From: Bacteroidia bacterium
GTDB lineage: Bacteria > Bacteroidota > Bacteroidia > Bacteroidales > Rikenellaceae
Direction: 5' to 3'
NCBI GenBank assembly: GCA_025999315.1
Contig: BNXD01000005.1
Span: 1 to 52,227, forward strand
Length of the DNA: 52,227 nucleotides
The position numbers and the translations under genes are program-made. Below are positions 17,331-27,168 of the stretch, piece by piece (the first letter of the stretch is position 1; every line of letters starts with the position of its first letter). The notes under the pieces were generated by a model. It ran no database searches, was not told where the DNA came from, and worked only from the letters and a program-made list of their open reading frames with translations.

Positions 17331-18149
17331 ATGTCATCAGTTCAGACCGAAGAGCGGGTAGTGACCACCTACCGCCTGTGGGAGATGAAACAGCGCGGCG
17401 AGAAGATCGCCATGCTGACCGCCTACGACTACACCATGGCGCGTCTGCTCGACGCTTCGGGCATCGACATCATTTTGGTGGGCGATTCGGCGGCCAACGT
17501 CATAGCCGGCCACGTTACCACGCTGCCCATCACTCTCGACCAGATGATCTACCACGCCCAGAGCGTCCACCGCGGCGTCAAACGCGCCATGGTGGTGGCC
17601 GACCTCCCCTTTGGCACCTATCAGGGCAACTATCGCGAGGCGCTCGCCTCGTCCATTCGCATCATGAAGGAGGCCGAGGTCGACGGTCTCAAACTGGAGG
17701 GAGGTCAGGAAGTGATCGACTCGATCAGTCGGGTGATCTCGGCCGGAATACCGGTGATGGGCCATCTGGGGCTCACCCCCCAGTCGATCCACAAGTTCGG
17801 CACCTACTCGGTGCGCGCCCGCGAGGAGGACGAGGCCCGCAAATTGCTGCACGACGCCCATTTGCTGGAAGAGGCGGGCTGTTTCGGCATAGTGCTCGAG
17901 AAGATACCCGCCCGACTGGGGGCGCAGGTAGCCTCGGAGCTCAAGATACCCATCATCGGCATCGGCGCCGGTAACGGCGTCGACGGGCAGGTGCTTGTGG
18001 CGCACGACATGCTGGGGGCCAACCACGAGTTTTCGCCCCGTTTTCTGCGCCGCTACGCCGACCTGGCCGCGGTGATGACCGACGCTTTCAGCCATTACGT
18101 GGCCGACGTCAAAAGCGGCGATTTTCCAGGCGACAACGAGCAGTACTGA
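17331..18149 (+). CDS. panB: 3-methyl-2-oxobutanoate hydroxymethyltransferase
   Basis: First step of pantothenate synthesis: adds a hydroxymethyl group from methylene-THF to alpha-ketoisovalerate. The 272 residues start at ATG 17331 (MSSVQTEER), placed by the upstream promoter; a longer open frame reaches back into repeat DNA. Family blocks are clear: [40 protein letters not shown] (metal-binding Asp/Ser), [26 protein letters not shown], and [24 protein letters not shown]. The usual GDSxxMV reads GDSAANV here. There are no other pan genes nearby. It is monocistronic as far as can be seen. Confidence 0.97.
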   Translation: MSSVQTEERVVTTYRLWEMKQRGEKIAMLTAYDYTMARLLDASGIDIILVGDSAANVIAGHVTTLPITLDQMIYHAQSVHRGVKRAMVVADLPFGTYQGNYREALASSIRIMKEAEVDGLKLEGGQEVIDSISRVISAGIPVMGHLGLTPQSIHKFGTYSVRAREEDEARKLLHDAHLLEEAGCFGIVLEKIPARLGAQVASELKIPIIGIGAGNGVDGQVLVAHDMLGANHEFSPRFLRRYADLAAVMTDAFSHYVADVKSGDFPGDNEQY

Positions 18150-18185
18150 CAGATTGGATGGTGCGCGGGACGGCTGCTCACTGTG

Positions 18186-18207
18186 CGGTCTTGCCCATGC
18201 AAGACCG
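18186..18207. other. 9-bp hairpin CGGTCTTGC/GCAAGACCG
   Basis: Perfect stem with loop CCAT followed by GAAAAAC, nearly the same as the hairpin at 5415-5435. It lies between the convergent panB and the small membrane gene. It may be a short dispersed repeat or a weak terminator. Confidence 0.5.
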
Positions 18208-18220
18208 AAAAACTTAAGCG

Positions 18221-18541
18221 CTACCCGGCCGAGCCCTCGGCAGGTCTGTCGGCCTCGATGTCGTTCCGCCGTAACAGCTTGTCGAGTTTTTGGTGCAGCT
18301 GATCGACATTGTCCTGGAGTTTTTTATCTCTCTCGTACAACGATTTGAGCTTGTTGTGCATGGCAACGCCGCTTCCGGCGGCGATCGACGCGCCCAACGC
18401 GCTCAGCACGTTGGTATAGTTGCCCAGGATCAGTTGTGCATTGTCCGACGGAGCCATCCTGTTCCACGCCGGAACAGCCACCGCCACAATGGCAAAGATC
18501 ACCAGATAGCCGAACAGTAACAGATAGATGAAAATCGACAC
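18221..18541 (-). CDS. Small membrane protein with coiled coil, possibly broken at the N-terminus
   Basis: Not recognised. As an open frame it starts at GTG (18541) and gives 106 residues: two hydrophobic segments (about 3-24 and, weaker, 38-60), then a charged coiled-coil-like tail (KSLYERDKKLQDNVDQLHQKLDKLLRR). In the same frame upstream, ATG at 18595 gives MKSIDKFLGKFP, then TGA (18559-18557), then WLASRV leading into the hydrophobic helix. One base change (TGG to TGA) would explain this, so either the gene is a recent pseudogene or translation restarts at GTG. It is convergent with panB and has no functional clue from neighbours. Confidence 0.5.
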   Translation of the reverse strand: MSIFIYLLLFGYLVIFAIVAVAVPAWNRMAPSDNAQLILGNYTNVLSALGASIAAGSGVAMHNKLKSLYERDKKLQDNVDQLHQKLDKLLRRNDIEADRPAEGSAG

Positions 18542-18657
18542 CCGGCTGGCCAGCCATCACGGGAACTTGCCGAGGAACTTGTCTATGCTTTTCATGATGT
18601 GAGAACGGTTTGATATCTCTTCGGCAAATTTCAAGCCAACGGTATGTTTTCCGGAGA

Positions 18658-21600
18658 TCATTTTTCGCCTTGGTGAGAATTGATCCATTCGCGCGGGGTC
18701 ATGCCCATCTCTTTTTTAAAGCTGCTGCTGAAGTGCTTGGGGTTGTTATACCCGACGGCGTAGGCGACCTGCGATATATTTTTGTCGTATTGCAACAGCA
18801 GCGTGCCGGCGTACTTCATCCGCAGGTTGCGCCCGAACTCGTGAGCCGACAGACCCGTGAGGGATTTGATCTTGCGATAGAGCGTCGGCTGCGATATGTT
18901 CAATTCGCGCCCGAATTTTTCGGTTGTAAACTCCGGGTTGTCGATATTGTCCATCACTATGTCGGTAGCCTTCCTGAGAAAACTTTGATCGAGTGGGGTA
19001 AAGGCAAAGCCTTCGTCTCCGTCGCTTCGCCTTCGGTATCCATGCGCTATGCGCCGCCGGTTGTTGCATTGTGCGGTAACGGCCGCGAACAGTTCCGCAA
19101 AGTTGAACGGCTTGGTTATATACATGTCTGCCCCGGCATTGAATCCTGTTACCTTGTCTTCGGTATGAATCTTGGCGGTGAGCAGAACCACGGGGATGTG
19201 GGATGTTTCCAGGTTCGATTTTATCTCCCGGCACAGCTCCACCCCGTCCATTTCGGGCATGGCATAGTCCGTAAGGATGATGTCGAAGTCGAACTGGTGC
19301 GCCATTTCCAGCGCCTGACGGCCATTTTGCGCCGTTCTGACATCATAGCTCTGCTCAAAGTATGTGGCCAGCATTTGCTGCAGATCGTCGTTGTCTTCGA
19401 CGATAAGTATGGAGAATTTTTCGCCCGCCTCGAGATCGTTTGTGTTCAACAGCGCACTGTCTGTCGGCGATTGCTGTGCATTTGCCGCAGATTCGTCGAC
19501 AATTTGCGTCTCATTGTAGCTGCCCCGCTCGCAAGGCAACTCGACGGTGAATACGGTTCCCTTTCCGACCTGGCTCGTTACCGATATTGTGCCATTGTGA
19601 AGGTCCACCAGGTTTTTGACCAGCGAGAGCCCTATTCCGGTGCCAAAGGTGTTGAACTTGCGGTAGTCGCCCTCGTAAAACCTTGTGAAAAGCCCGCCCA
19701 GTCTCTCTTTTGAGATCCCGCATCCCGTGTCGGAGACTTCGATGACCGCCATCGTGTCTCGACGCGAAAGCCTGAGGTTCACCTTTCCTCCCTCGTAGTT
19801 GTACTTGACGGCGTTGGAGAGCAGGTTGAAAACGATTTTGTCGACCTTGTCCGAATCGAACCATCCCTGGATAGCGCCGGGTTCGGATGTAAACCCCAGC
19901 GAAATATTTTTATTCTGGCTCAGTATGCCGAAATTGTCATCGCATATCTTTTTGATGAACTCGGACAGATCGCCCGGGGAGACCCGCAACTCCAGATTGC
20001 CCGACTCGGCCTTGCGAAATTCGAGTATCTGAAGGGTGAGCCTTATCAGGCGGCTCAGATTTGCTTTCATGGTCTTCAGGATCGGCGCCAAAGCCTTGTC
20101 CGTGCTCTTCTCGGAGAACTCGTCCACCGAGCATGAAAGAATGGTCAGAGGGGCGAAGAGCTCGTGCGAAACGTTGGTAAAGAAAACGAGCTTTACCTGG
20201 TTGACCTCATCGGATTTTTGTCTTTCCAGCTGCTCGAAACGCAGCATATTCTCCAGATGCGTACGTTTTTTGTATACCCGCAGATAGTACAGCCCAAAGA
20301 GCAGGACCATCAGCGTATAGCTCATATACGCCCACCAGGAATTCCACGGGGCGGCGGCAGCCCTGATGCTGAGCACGGCCGTAGACGCTCCCCATCCCCC
20401 GTTCCCGAGCGAGGCTTTGACCATGAACCTGTAACTTCCCTTGCGCAGGTTGTACGTTATCATGGGTTTAGCCCCTTCCGTGTAGCGCCAGTGGTCGTCC
20501 AGTCCCTCCATCTTGTAGGCATAGCGTTCGGCGTGTGCGTCATAGAAGGTCAGCGCCGAGAATTTTATCGTGATATTATACTCTTTGTACGACAGTCTGA
20601 CGTTCGACATGAACGACGGCGAGGGACGATCGTTTTCCGGCGAGGGCTCCATCGGATTGCCGTTTATGAGTATGTCGGTTATGATGGTATTCGGCTCGGA
20701 GGTTTTGTCGTCGAGACTCTCCGGGTAGAATGATACAAGGCCGAGGTTCGACCCGAAGAACATCTTGCCATCAGCGGTTTTGAATGTGGCGCCTCGGGTG
20801 AACGAAGCGTTCCCCGTGTCGTACTTTGAGTTGTAGAGCAGCACCTGCTTTTGCGTGGCATACGGAGAGTAGCGCAACAATCCCTTGTCGGTGCCCAGCC
20901 AAAGGTTTTGCCGGGAGTCTTCGTTGATCGAAAAGACCGCATCGGTGTAGAGCGAATAGATCGCCTCGACGATCGAGAATCTCTCCCTGTTTTGGTCCAG
21001 GCTGGCTATGGCCCCGCCTTGCGATCCGGCCCAGATCGTCGCGTGCGAGTCCTCAAAAAAACATTGTATGTCGTTGTGAGGGGCCAGCCCGTTGTCGACA
21101 TTGAACGATCTTTGCCCTGCAGGTTCCCCGTTTTTGTCCAATGCCACCTCGATCATGCCGTTTTTCTCAGTTCCCAGCCACAGATTGCCGCCTCTGTCGA
21201 TCAGCATCGCCTGCACCACATCGGCGGTTATCTCCCTTATCCGTTTGGTGGTGGCCAGGGCAAACCCGCCATCCTTTTTGGGCGTGAACAGCTCCAGACC
21301 CGATTGGGTCCCCACCCATATATTGCCGCGAGAGTCCCGGCGGGCCATAAAAAAATGGTCGTTGCTCAACTGCGGGCAACTCTTCTTGTTGATTATTTTG
21401 GCTGAGGTGATCTCCCCGTTCCCGTAACGGACCGACAGCGCTCCGTTGTATCTTGTGCTGATCCACATGTCGCCACCGTCCAGGGGGAGAAAGTCGCATA
21501 CGGTCTGGCCCGCCCTGTAATCGCGCAGTGGGAGCGAGGAGTCGTGCTTTTTCAGCTTTTGCCCTTTGGGGATATAGGCAAAAAGGTTCATCTTTACGCC

Positions 21601-22701
21601 CAGCCACAGCGTGCTGTCGGGCGACAAAAAAACGGCGTTTATATCGTTGTAGACAACGCTCCTGTCCAGCGAGTTGGGTTGCAGCAGATCGAAATGGCGC
21701 CTGTAGACGACCGCCTTTTTAAGGCCGCTTCCCATGGTGGTCATCCAGATGGTCCCTTCGTCATCCTTTATTATGCTGCGCACTTCGTTGGATGCGAACA
21801 GTTCGGGATGAGTGTCGGTGTTGTAGGTCAAATGGCCGTGTTGTGCCGTCTTGTCGGTTATCACTTTCAGTCCGTCGTATGTCCCCACCCAGAGATAATG
21901 ACACAGGTCGTCCTCGACGACGGACGTGATTATGCTTCCGAGCGAGTTGTCGTTCATCGACAGTTTGTACCTCGGGTTGGGCCCGAACGGCTCCTCGACC
22001 TTCAAAAGCCCCTCTCTCCACGACCCGACCCACAGATTATGCCGGGAATCTTCGTAAAAGCAGGTCGGTTTGCCGATCGTGCCGCTCATCTGCCGGTGGG
22101 GAACGATGCTGCTTCCCTCGAGGTCCATCGAAAATATGCCATTGTTCATCGTGCCTATCCACATCACATTGCGACTGTCGGCGAAAAGCGTCCGAATGTC
22201 GCATTTGTCGGGCAGGCTGGCCCTTATCTTGAACGCCCCGTCGATGTGTTCATAAATATGATTGTCGACGGCCAGAAATATATTCCCACCCGGCAGAACA
22301 CATATGTCGTATATCTTCGAGGCGTTGTCGCAAAATTCGAGCCCGTATTTGGTTACGCGGTTATAGTGCAGATCCATCACCTCCAGGCCTGCCGAGGTGA
22401 TCATCCACAGACGGTCGTCCCTGTCGCATGCGATCTTGCGTATGGTGTTGCTCTGCAGCAAAGAGGGGGTCGAATAGCTCGACTTGAAAACCTTGAACCC
22501 ATAGCCGTCGTAACGGCACAGGCCATTGGTGGTGCCGGTCCAGATGAATTTCTGATTGTCCCTGGCAATGGCAAAAACATCGTTTGACGCCAGTCCGTCG
22601 GTGTTGTCTATGCTCGTTATGTCTATGCCATACTCACCCCCGGCCGCCAACTGCGTCCGGCCGATGGTTGCGATCAAAAGGCATATGAATATTTTTTTCA
22701 T
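18658..22701 (-). CDS. Hybrid two-component system regulator (HTCS) of the adjacent PUL
   Basis: One-protein sensor kinase/response regulator, 1347 residues, the usual HTCS layout. Order: signal peptide (1-20); about 14 Reg_prop blade repeats in the periplasm (for example FIWTGTTNGLCRYDG, LWVGSWREGLLKV, IWVGTQSGLELF), about 30-690; Y_Y_Y domain (about 710-780); transmembrane helix (about 790-810, WWAYMSYTLMVLLFGLYYL); HisKA with NVSHELFAPLTIL (phospho-His about 845); HATPase with LLSNAVKYN, DTGCGIS and GTGIGLSLV; receiver with LTDYAMPEMDG (phospho-Asp about 1145); C-terminal AraC HTH (NISQPTLYRKIKSLTG ... YNNPKHFSSSFKKEMG). It should bind a glycan fragment in the periplasm and switch on the divergent sulfatase/susCD operon. 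All catalytic motifs are intact. Confidence 0.95.
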   Translation of the reverse strand: MKKIFICLLIATIGRTQLAAGGEYGIDITSIDNTDGLASNDVFAIARDNQKFIWTGTTNGLCRYDGYGFKVFKSSYSTPSLLQSNTIRKIACDRDDRLWMITSAGLEVMDLHYNRVTKYGLEFCDNASKIYDICVLPGGNIFLAVDNHIYEHIDGAFKIRASLPDKCDIRTLFADSRNVMWIGTMNNGIFSMDLEGSSIVPHRQMSGTIGKPTCFYEDSRHNLWVGSWREGLLKVEEPFGPNPRYKLSMNDNSLGSIITSVVEDDLCHYLWVGTYDGLKVITDKTAQHGHLTYNTDTHPELFASNEVRSIIKDDEGTIWMTTMGSGLKKAVVYRRHFDLLQPNSLDRSVVYNDINAVFLSPDSTLWLGVKMNLFAYIPKGQKLKKHDSSLPLRDYRAGQTVCDFLPLDGGDMWISTRYNGALSVRYGNGEITSAKIINKKSCPQLSNDHFFMARRDSRGNIWVGTQSGLELFTPKKDGGFALATTKRIREITADVVQAMLIDRGGNLWLGTEKNGMIEVALDKNGEPAGQRSFNVDNGLAPHNDIQCFFEDSHATIWAGSQGGAIASLDQNRERFSIVEAIYSLYTDAVFSINEDSRQNLWLGTDKGLLRYSPYATQKQVLLYNSKYDTGNASFTRGATFKTADGKMFFGSNLGLVSFYPESLDDKTSEPNTIITDILINGNPMEPSPENDRPSPSFMSNVRLSYKEYNITIKFSALTFYDAHAERYAYKMEGLDDHWRYTEGAKPMITYNLRKGSYRFMVKASLGNGGWGASTAVLSIRAAAAPWNSWWAYMSYTLMVLLFGLYYLRVYKKRTHLENMLRFEQLERQKSDEVNQVKLVFFTNVSHELFAPLTILSCSVDEFSEKSTDKALAPILKTMKANLSRLIRLTLQILEFRKAESGNLELRVSPGDLSEFIKKICDDNFGILSQNKNISLGFTSEPGAIQGWFDSDKVDKIVFNLLSNAVKYNYEGGKVNLRLSRRDTMAVIEVSDTGCGISKERLGGLFTRFYEGDYRKFNTFGTGIGLSLVKNLVDLHNGTISVTSQVGKGTVFTVELPCERGSYNETQIVDESAANAQQSPTDSALLNTNDLEAGEKFSILIVEDNDDLQQMLATYFEQSYDVRTAQNGRQALEMAHQFDFDIILTDYAMPEMDGVELCREIKSNLETSHIPVVLLTAKIHTEDKVTGFNAGADMYITKPFNFAELFAAVTAQCNNRRRIAHGYRRRSDGDEGFAFTPLDQSFLRKATDIVMDNIDNPEFTTEKFGRELNISQPTLYRKIKSLTGLSAHEFGRNLRMKYAGTLLLQYDKNISQVAYAVGYNNPKHFSSSFKKEMGMTPREWINSHQGEK

Positions 22702-22712
22702 CTTAATCCATA

Positions 22713-23264
22713 TAAACTCTAATCCGTTGTGTATTTAAAGGTTGGTTTAAAAGCGTCAATATACCGTTTGTTTTTGCGTTTTTTAGGTGTGAGTTCAGCC
22801 GCTTGCCGCTGGGGCCTCGCTACTTGTTGGCTCGCAAAAAGACGCTCGCCTTACTCCGAAGTTGGCGGGCAAAGGGACGCCCGCCTTTCTCCTCGTCGCT
22901 CGGCATAGTTGCGAGTAAACTCGCCTCTGCCTCACTCCTTCGTCGATTCGCGCCTCGGCCATTTCCGAGCTGGGCTCGGATGGCGCTCGGCTTGGCGTCG
23001 TTTGCCGCCAAAAAGTAACCAAAAACCGCCCGGCGGTGAGCGACGGGCTAAATTGCCTTGGCCCTCGCTGCGACGCCAAACCTCCTCCTTTTAGTCTCTT
23101 TCAGAGCCTAACGTCGTCAAACAAGTGGCGTCGCTTTTCGCTCGGACCTGCGCCAATTTTTGAACCGCCCGTCGCTCAATGCCGGGGTTACTTCGCCCCT
23201 GCGGGGCGATCGGGATGGATTTACTTTATTGATTATTATAAATGCACAACTGGTAAACTCTAAT
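22713..23264. repeat. Inverted-end non-coding element flanked by an 11-bp direct repeat
   Basis: Ends CCGTTGTGTATTTA (from 22724) and TAAATGCACAACTGG (to 23253) are imperfect inverted copies of the family tips. Immediately outside, TAAACTCTAAT occurs on both sides in direct orientation (22713-22723 and 23254-23264), as a target-site duplication would. The interior has the GGCGGGC hairpin module, TCGTCGATTCG, TAACGTCGTCAAACAAGTGG and the CCGGGGTTACTTCGCC module, and no gene. It occupies the space between the HTCS and the PUL operon, so the HTCS leader is only about 12 bp before the element begins. Confidence 0.75.
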
Positions 23265-23406
23265 GTATTCCTATCAAAAATAGTCAAAAAAGGCAGAAAA
23301 AAACTATCTTGAAAGAAATACGGACACTTTGAAACGTTTGATGCCCGTATGCAATAGCCGTCCGGTTTAATTTTGTATAAAATCCGGCTCCACCTAATTT
23401 CACCAA

Positions 23407-24756
23407 ATGAAATCGATCCCAATATCGCTGCTGATCTTTCCGCTCGCCGCCACCGCGGCGGCAAGGCCGACCTCACACACCCGGACGCCCAACTTTGTCA
23501 TCGTCGTTGCCGACGACATGGGTTACGGAGACCTGGGGTGCTATGGCAACAAAACAATACTCACGCCCAATGTCGACCGTATGGCTGCCGAGGGGATACG
23601 CTTTACGGACTACCATTCCAATGGAGCTGCCAGCACCCCCACGCGCGCGGCATTGCTCACCGGACGCTATCAGCAACGCGCCGGGATGCAGGGGGTGCAT
23701 ATGCCCTGGGACGAAGCGACCAAAAACGTCGGACTGCAGGATGGCGAGGTAACTTTTGGCCATGTGCTGGGCCAAAATGGCTACAAGGTGGCCCTGTTCG
23801 GCAAATGGCACGTCGGCACGGCCGACTATTGCAGCCCCAACAGGCGCGGCTTCGAGAGGTTTATCGGTTTCCGCGGGGCAAATATCGATTATGTAAATCA
23901 CCGCGGTGTCGAAGGGGACCGGGACTGGTGGCGGGATATGGAGCAGTGGGACGAGCCGGGTTATGCCACCGACCTGATAGCCTCGCATGCGTGCAACTAT
24001 ATAAGAGAGAACAAAAACGTGCCGTTCTGCATATATGTCGCCCACGCCGCGCCGCACTACCCCTACCAGGCCCCGGACGATGTCGAGTTCCGTAGGGAAA
24101 ACATGGGCAAACAGCATCAATACCCGACTAAGGGGCACGATGCGGCGATGGCCTATAAAGCCATGATCGAGCGTTTCGACAAAACCATGGGAGATATTTT
24201 GGCCTCGCTCAAAGAGACGGGGCTGGCAGAGAACACCATCATTTTCATCGTGTCGGACAATGGCCCCGTCGGACCGGGATCGCCCGGCGCCCTGGGCGGA
24301 AAGAAGGGGATGCTGCTCGAAGGCGGGCACCGGGTTCCGGGCATAGTGTGGGGGGCGGACGCTTATGTGAAAGGGGGGCGCGATTGCAGTGAGACGGTCA
24401 TCGGGATGGACATTTTTCCGACGATGCTCGATTACGCATCGATAAAATACAACCACGCCCGAAAGCCTTTGGACGGAGCCTCCCTCAGGGGCGTCATCGG
24501 TTCGGGGGGCAAGGCTCCCGTTCGCGACCTCTTTTGGCGCAACGGCAACAGCGTCGCCATTCGCTCGGGCAAGTGGAAAATGATACTGTATAAGAACGGA
24601 CCGGTAAAGACACTTTTATGCGATCTCGAGGCCGATGCCGGCGAGAAGACAAATCTGGCCGATGCAAGGGCGGCATTGGTCGACCAGCTCACGGCAAAGA
24701 TACGCGCCTGGGAGAAGAGCGTGGACAGTGAAATTAAGGAGCAAATAAATAACTAA
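23407..24756 (+). CDS. Sulfatase (S1 family, Ser-type)
   Basis: Periplasmic arylsulfatase-fold enzyme that removes sulfate esters. The 449 residues begin with a signal peptide (about 1-19), then NFVIVVADDMGYGDLGCYG (metal-binding Asp pair). The formylglycine motif is S-T-P-T-R with Ser76, then AALLTGR, then GKWHVG and IVSDNGP. Ser rather than Cys at the modified position needs the anaerobic radical-SAM maturase (anSME), which is not in the window. Closest by look to galactosamine/arylsulfatase A-like S1 members. It is the first gene of the PUL operon, 23 bp before the lipoprotein gene. The 130-bp leader has a possible -7 element TAATTTTG (23368-23375). Confidence 0.93.
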   Translation: MKSIPISLLIFPLAATAAARPTSHTRTPNFVIVVADDMGYGDLGCYGNKTILTPNVDRMAAEGIRFTDYHSNGAASTPTRAALLTGRYQQRAGMQGVHMPWDEATKNVGLQDGEVTFGHVLGQNGYKVALFGKWHVGTADYCSPNRRGFERFIGFRGANIDYVNHRGVEGDRDWWRDMEQWDEPGYATDLIASHACNYIRENKNVPFCIYVAHAAPHYPYQAPDDVEFRRENMGKQHQYPTKGHDAAMAYKAMIERFDKTMGDILASLKETGLAENTIIFIVSDNGPVGPGSPGALGGKKGMLLEGGHRVPGIVWGADAYVKGGRDCSETVIGMDIFPTMLDYASIKYNHARKPLDGASLRGVIGSGGKAPVRDLFWRNGNSVAIRSGKWKMILYKNGPVKTLLCDLEADAGEKTNLADARAALVDQLTAKIRAWEKSVDSEIKEQINN

Positions 24757-24779
24757 CCACTCAAATAAAGGCATACAAG

Positions 24780-27146
24780 ATGAAAAAATTTAAACTATTT
24801 CTTCTGGCGCTATCTTCCGTTTTTCTTGCGGCGGCGTGCACCCAAAGGGAGGATCTAAGCGATGGGGATGCGGCGTTTTATGTTACCCCGTCGACACAAT
24901 TTGTTCTGGGTTGTCTGGAGCAGGATACGACCATCAACCTGGTGATCCGTTCGTCGAAAGAGTGGACCGCTTCGAGCGACAGCCCCTGGAGCGACCTGTC
25001 GGTGCACAACGGCGGAGCCAACACGTCCGTCAGGCTTCATGTCGACCATAACGGAGGCACCGATTTGCGTTCGGCCCTTATCTCGTTCGACCTCGGTCGC
25101 GGTCTGGTTCGCACCATCGGCGTCAAACAGCTCGGCTCGGGCGATATTCTGGAGGTGGACGGCAGCCTGTCTCGCCAGTTGGACTATACGGCTCAGCAGA
25201 TGGAGCTGACCGTCTACTCCAACATCGACCTGTCGTGCGAGTTCACCTCGGGGGGGGAATATTTCAACTGCCAGACGACAAAAGAGGGCGACTTTACCCA
25301 TAAAATAACAATAAGTTGCCCGCAGAACAACGATGTGTTTACCCACGACGCCACTTTCCTGATCACGGGTTCCGGTCCCAAAGGGGTGCAGCAGAAAACC
25401 ATCGCCATCTCTCAGATGTATTATGTCGAGACGCTTTCGGGCAATGTGAGAAACGACAACTCGGGCATTGCGATCCAATGGTCGGCTGCATCCTCTGCAG
25501 CGATCGGGTATTACGAACTTCAGATCACCGATAACATGCTCAACGCCCTGACCTCGCCCATCGACGTAACGAGCGAAGCCTCCATGGCGCAGCCGGAGTA
25601 TGACATCGCCGGGCTTGCCGCCTTCCAAAACGCAATTACATCGGCCACGCCCAACTACATGGGCGAAGTTGTCGTAAAGGTCATCGCCAAGTCGGACGCA
25701 TCCTCGCAGACCATTCTCGCCATGACGCAGGCCATCGGCGCCCATTCGCACTTTTTGAGCGGCGCCGGGACCGAAACGGACCCATACCGGATCGACTGCG
25801 CTCGCCACCTTAATAACATCGGGGCTCTGTGGGTGAAAAACGGCCCCCGACTCTCTTCGGCGAACTTTCTCCAGACCAAAAACATTGTCCTCGACGACCC
25901 GGCAGGCGTGAACACCGCTTCGGGCCAATTGGGACAGAACATGAACATCATCGCCAACTCGGCCAATCTGTTCAATGGCACCTATGACGGAGCCGGTCAT
26001 CAAATAGGCAATGTCTACATATCGTCCGACGACGCCCTTGTGGGCCCCTTTGCACAGATCGGCCCGGATGGGACCGTCTGCCGCCTGACCGTCGAGGTGA
26101 ACAGGATACAGGGCGATGGCACTCCCAAAACCGCCAACACCGATTTTCAAACCACGAATATCGGAGGGATTGCCGCCCTGAACCAGGGTGTCATAACCGG
26201 ATGCAAAGTGGTGGCAAAGAACGCCGCGTCGGTGATCTACTGTCCCAACAATGGAGCGAAGACGAACAGTGGCGCCATCTATAACGGCTATGTGGGAGGT
26301 ATCTGCGGAGGACAGGAAGGCAAGGTGGAATATTGCAGCAACTCCTGTCAGATAGTTTCGCTCAATGTCGGCGGCGGGATATTCGGCGGCATCAACAGCA
26401 CCATTACCGCAAAGGGTTCTGTCAGCTATTGTTACAATACCGCCGATATTTTCGGCGGCTATCCGGGCGCAGGCGTTACCGTGCCGGGCGGCATTGTGAT
26501 CCCGTCGTCGGGAACCATGACCTCCAACCAGACCGTTGGAGCGGCCTCGGGCGGCATCTGCGGCCGCGTCGAGTTCAACGGTACGGCTGCCAACGTCTAC
26601 CTCATAAGGAAATGTTTCAACAGCGGCAACATTTACGGCGACTGCCTTTTGGGCGGTGTGGCAGGCAGGGTCAACATCGTGGAGATCGGCAACTGCTACA
26701 ATTCGGGCAATGTTACCCAGTCGCGCAACGGCAACAACACCTATTCGGGTGGCGTGGTGGGCCATTTCAATAGCGGAAATGCGGCGGCGAAACTGATAAA
26801 CTGCTACAATGCGGGGGTAATACAGTCTGCCAGGGGGATAGATTTTACGGGTCTGATCGCCGGCATCAAAAATGGCGTCAACTCTGCGTTTATAGACGTG
26901 GTCGCCTGCGGAAACACCGGCGATACGCCTGTGCTCATTTACGGGGCCACAACCTCTGTGGCCAACCAGGCCAACATCACGGGCAAAGTGCTCTCTTCGC
27001 CCGCCCTGATGCAAAGTTTGGCAAACTACTATCCTTCGTATGGCAGCGACATATGGGCCGAGGCCTCGTCGCTGGCGAGCAATCCATCGGGATACCTCTA
27101 TCCGCAACTGACAGAGTTGCCGCATGTGAACAGAACTACTTATTAA
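24780..27146 (+). CDS. Surface lipoprotein with BACON-like and GLUG repeats
   Basis: Probable glycan-binding surface lipoprotein of the PUL, 788 residues. Signal peptide with lipobox LAAAC (Cys20) is followed by one or two BACON-like beta-sandwiches (about 30-215, with SSKEWTASSDSPWSDLSV). A middle fibronectin-like part contains GIAIQWSAASSAAIGYYELQI. A C-terminal half of GLUG-type beta-helix repeats follows (GGICGGQEGKVEYCSN, GGIFGG, GGVAGRVNIVEIGNCYNSGN, GGVVGHF). Its position just before susC, with 22 bp spacing, suggests it captures or presents the glycan to the SusCD transporter. Canonical surface binding proteins usually follow susD, so the order is unusual. No enzymatic motif is seen. 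Confidence 0.8.
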   Translation: MKKFKLFLLALSSVFLAAACTQREDLSDGDAAFYVTPSTQFVLGCLEQDTTINLVIRSSKEWTASSDSPWSDLSVHNGGANTSVRLHVDHNGGTDLRSALISFDLGRGLVRTIGVKQLGSGDILEVDGSLSRQLDYTAQQMELTVYSNIDLSCEFTSGGEYFNCQTTKEGDFTHKITISCPQNNDVFTHDATFLITGSGPKGVQQKTIAISQMYYVETLSGNVRNDNSGIAIQWSAASSAAIGYYELQITDNMLNALTSPIDVTSEASMAQPEYDIAGLAAFQNAITSATPNYMGEVVVKVIAKSDASSQTILAMTQAIGAHSHFLSGAGTETDPYRIDCARHLNNIGALWVKNGPRLSSANFLQTKNIVLDDPAGVNTASGQLGQNMNIIANSANLFNGTYDGAGHQIGNVYISSDDALVGPFAQIGPDGTVCRLTVEVNRIQGDGTPKTANTDFQTTNIGGIAALNQGVITGCKVVAKNAASVIYCPNNGAKTNSGAIYNGYVGGICGGQEGKVEYCSNSCQIVSLNVGGGIFGGINSTITAKGSVSYCYNTADIFGGYPGAGVTVPGGIVIPSSGTMTSNQTVGAASGGICGRVEFNGTAANVYLIRKCFNSGNIYGDCLLGGVAGRVNIVEIGNCYNSGNVTQSRNGNNTYSGGVVGHFNSGNAAAKLINCYNAGVIQSARGIDFTGLIAGIKNGVNSAFIDVVACGNTGDTPVLIYGATTSVANQANITGKVLSSPALMQSLANYYPSYGSDIWAEASSLASNPSGYLYPQLTELPHVNRTTY

Positions 27147-27168
27147 CCAACAGTCAGAAAAATTCAAG

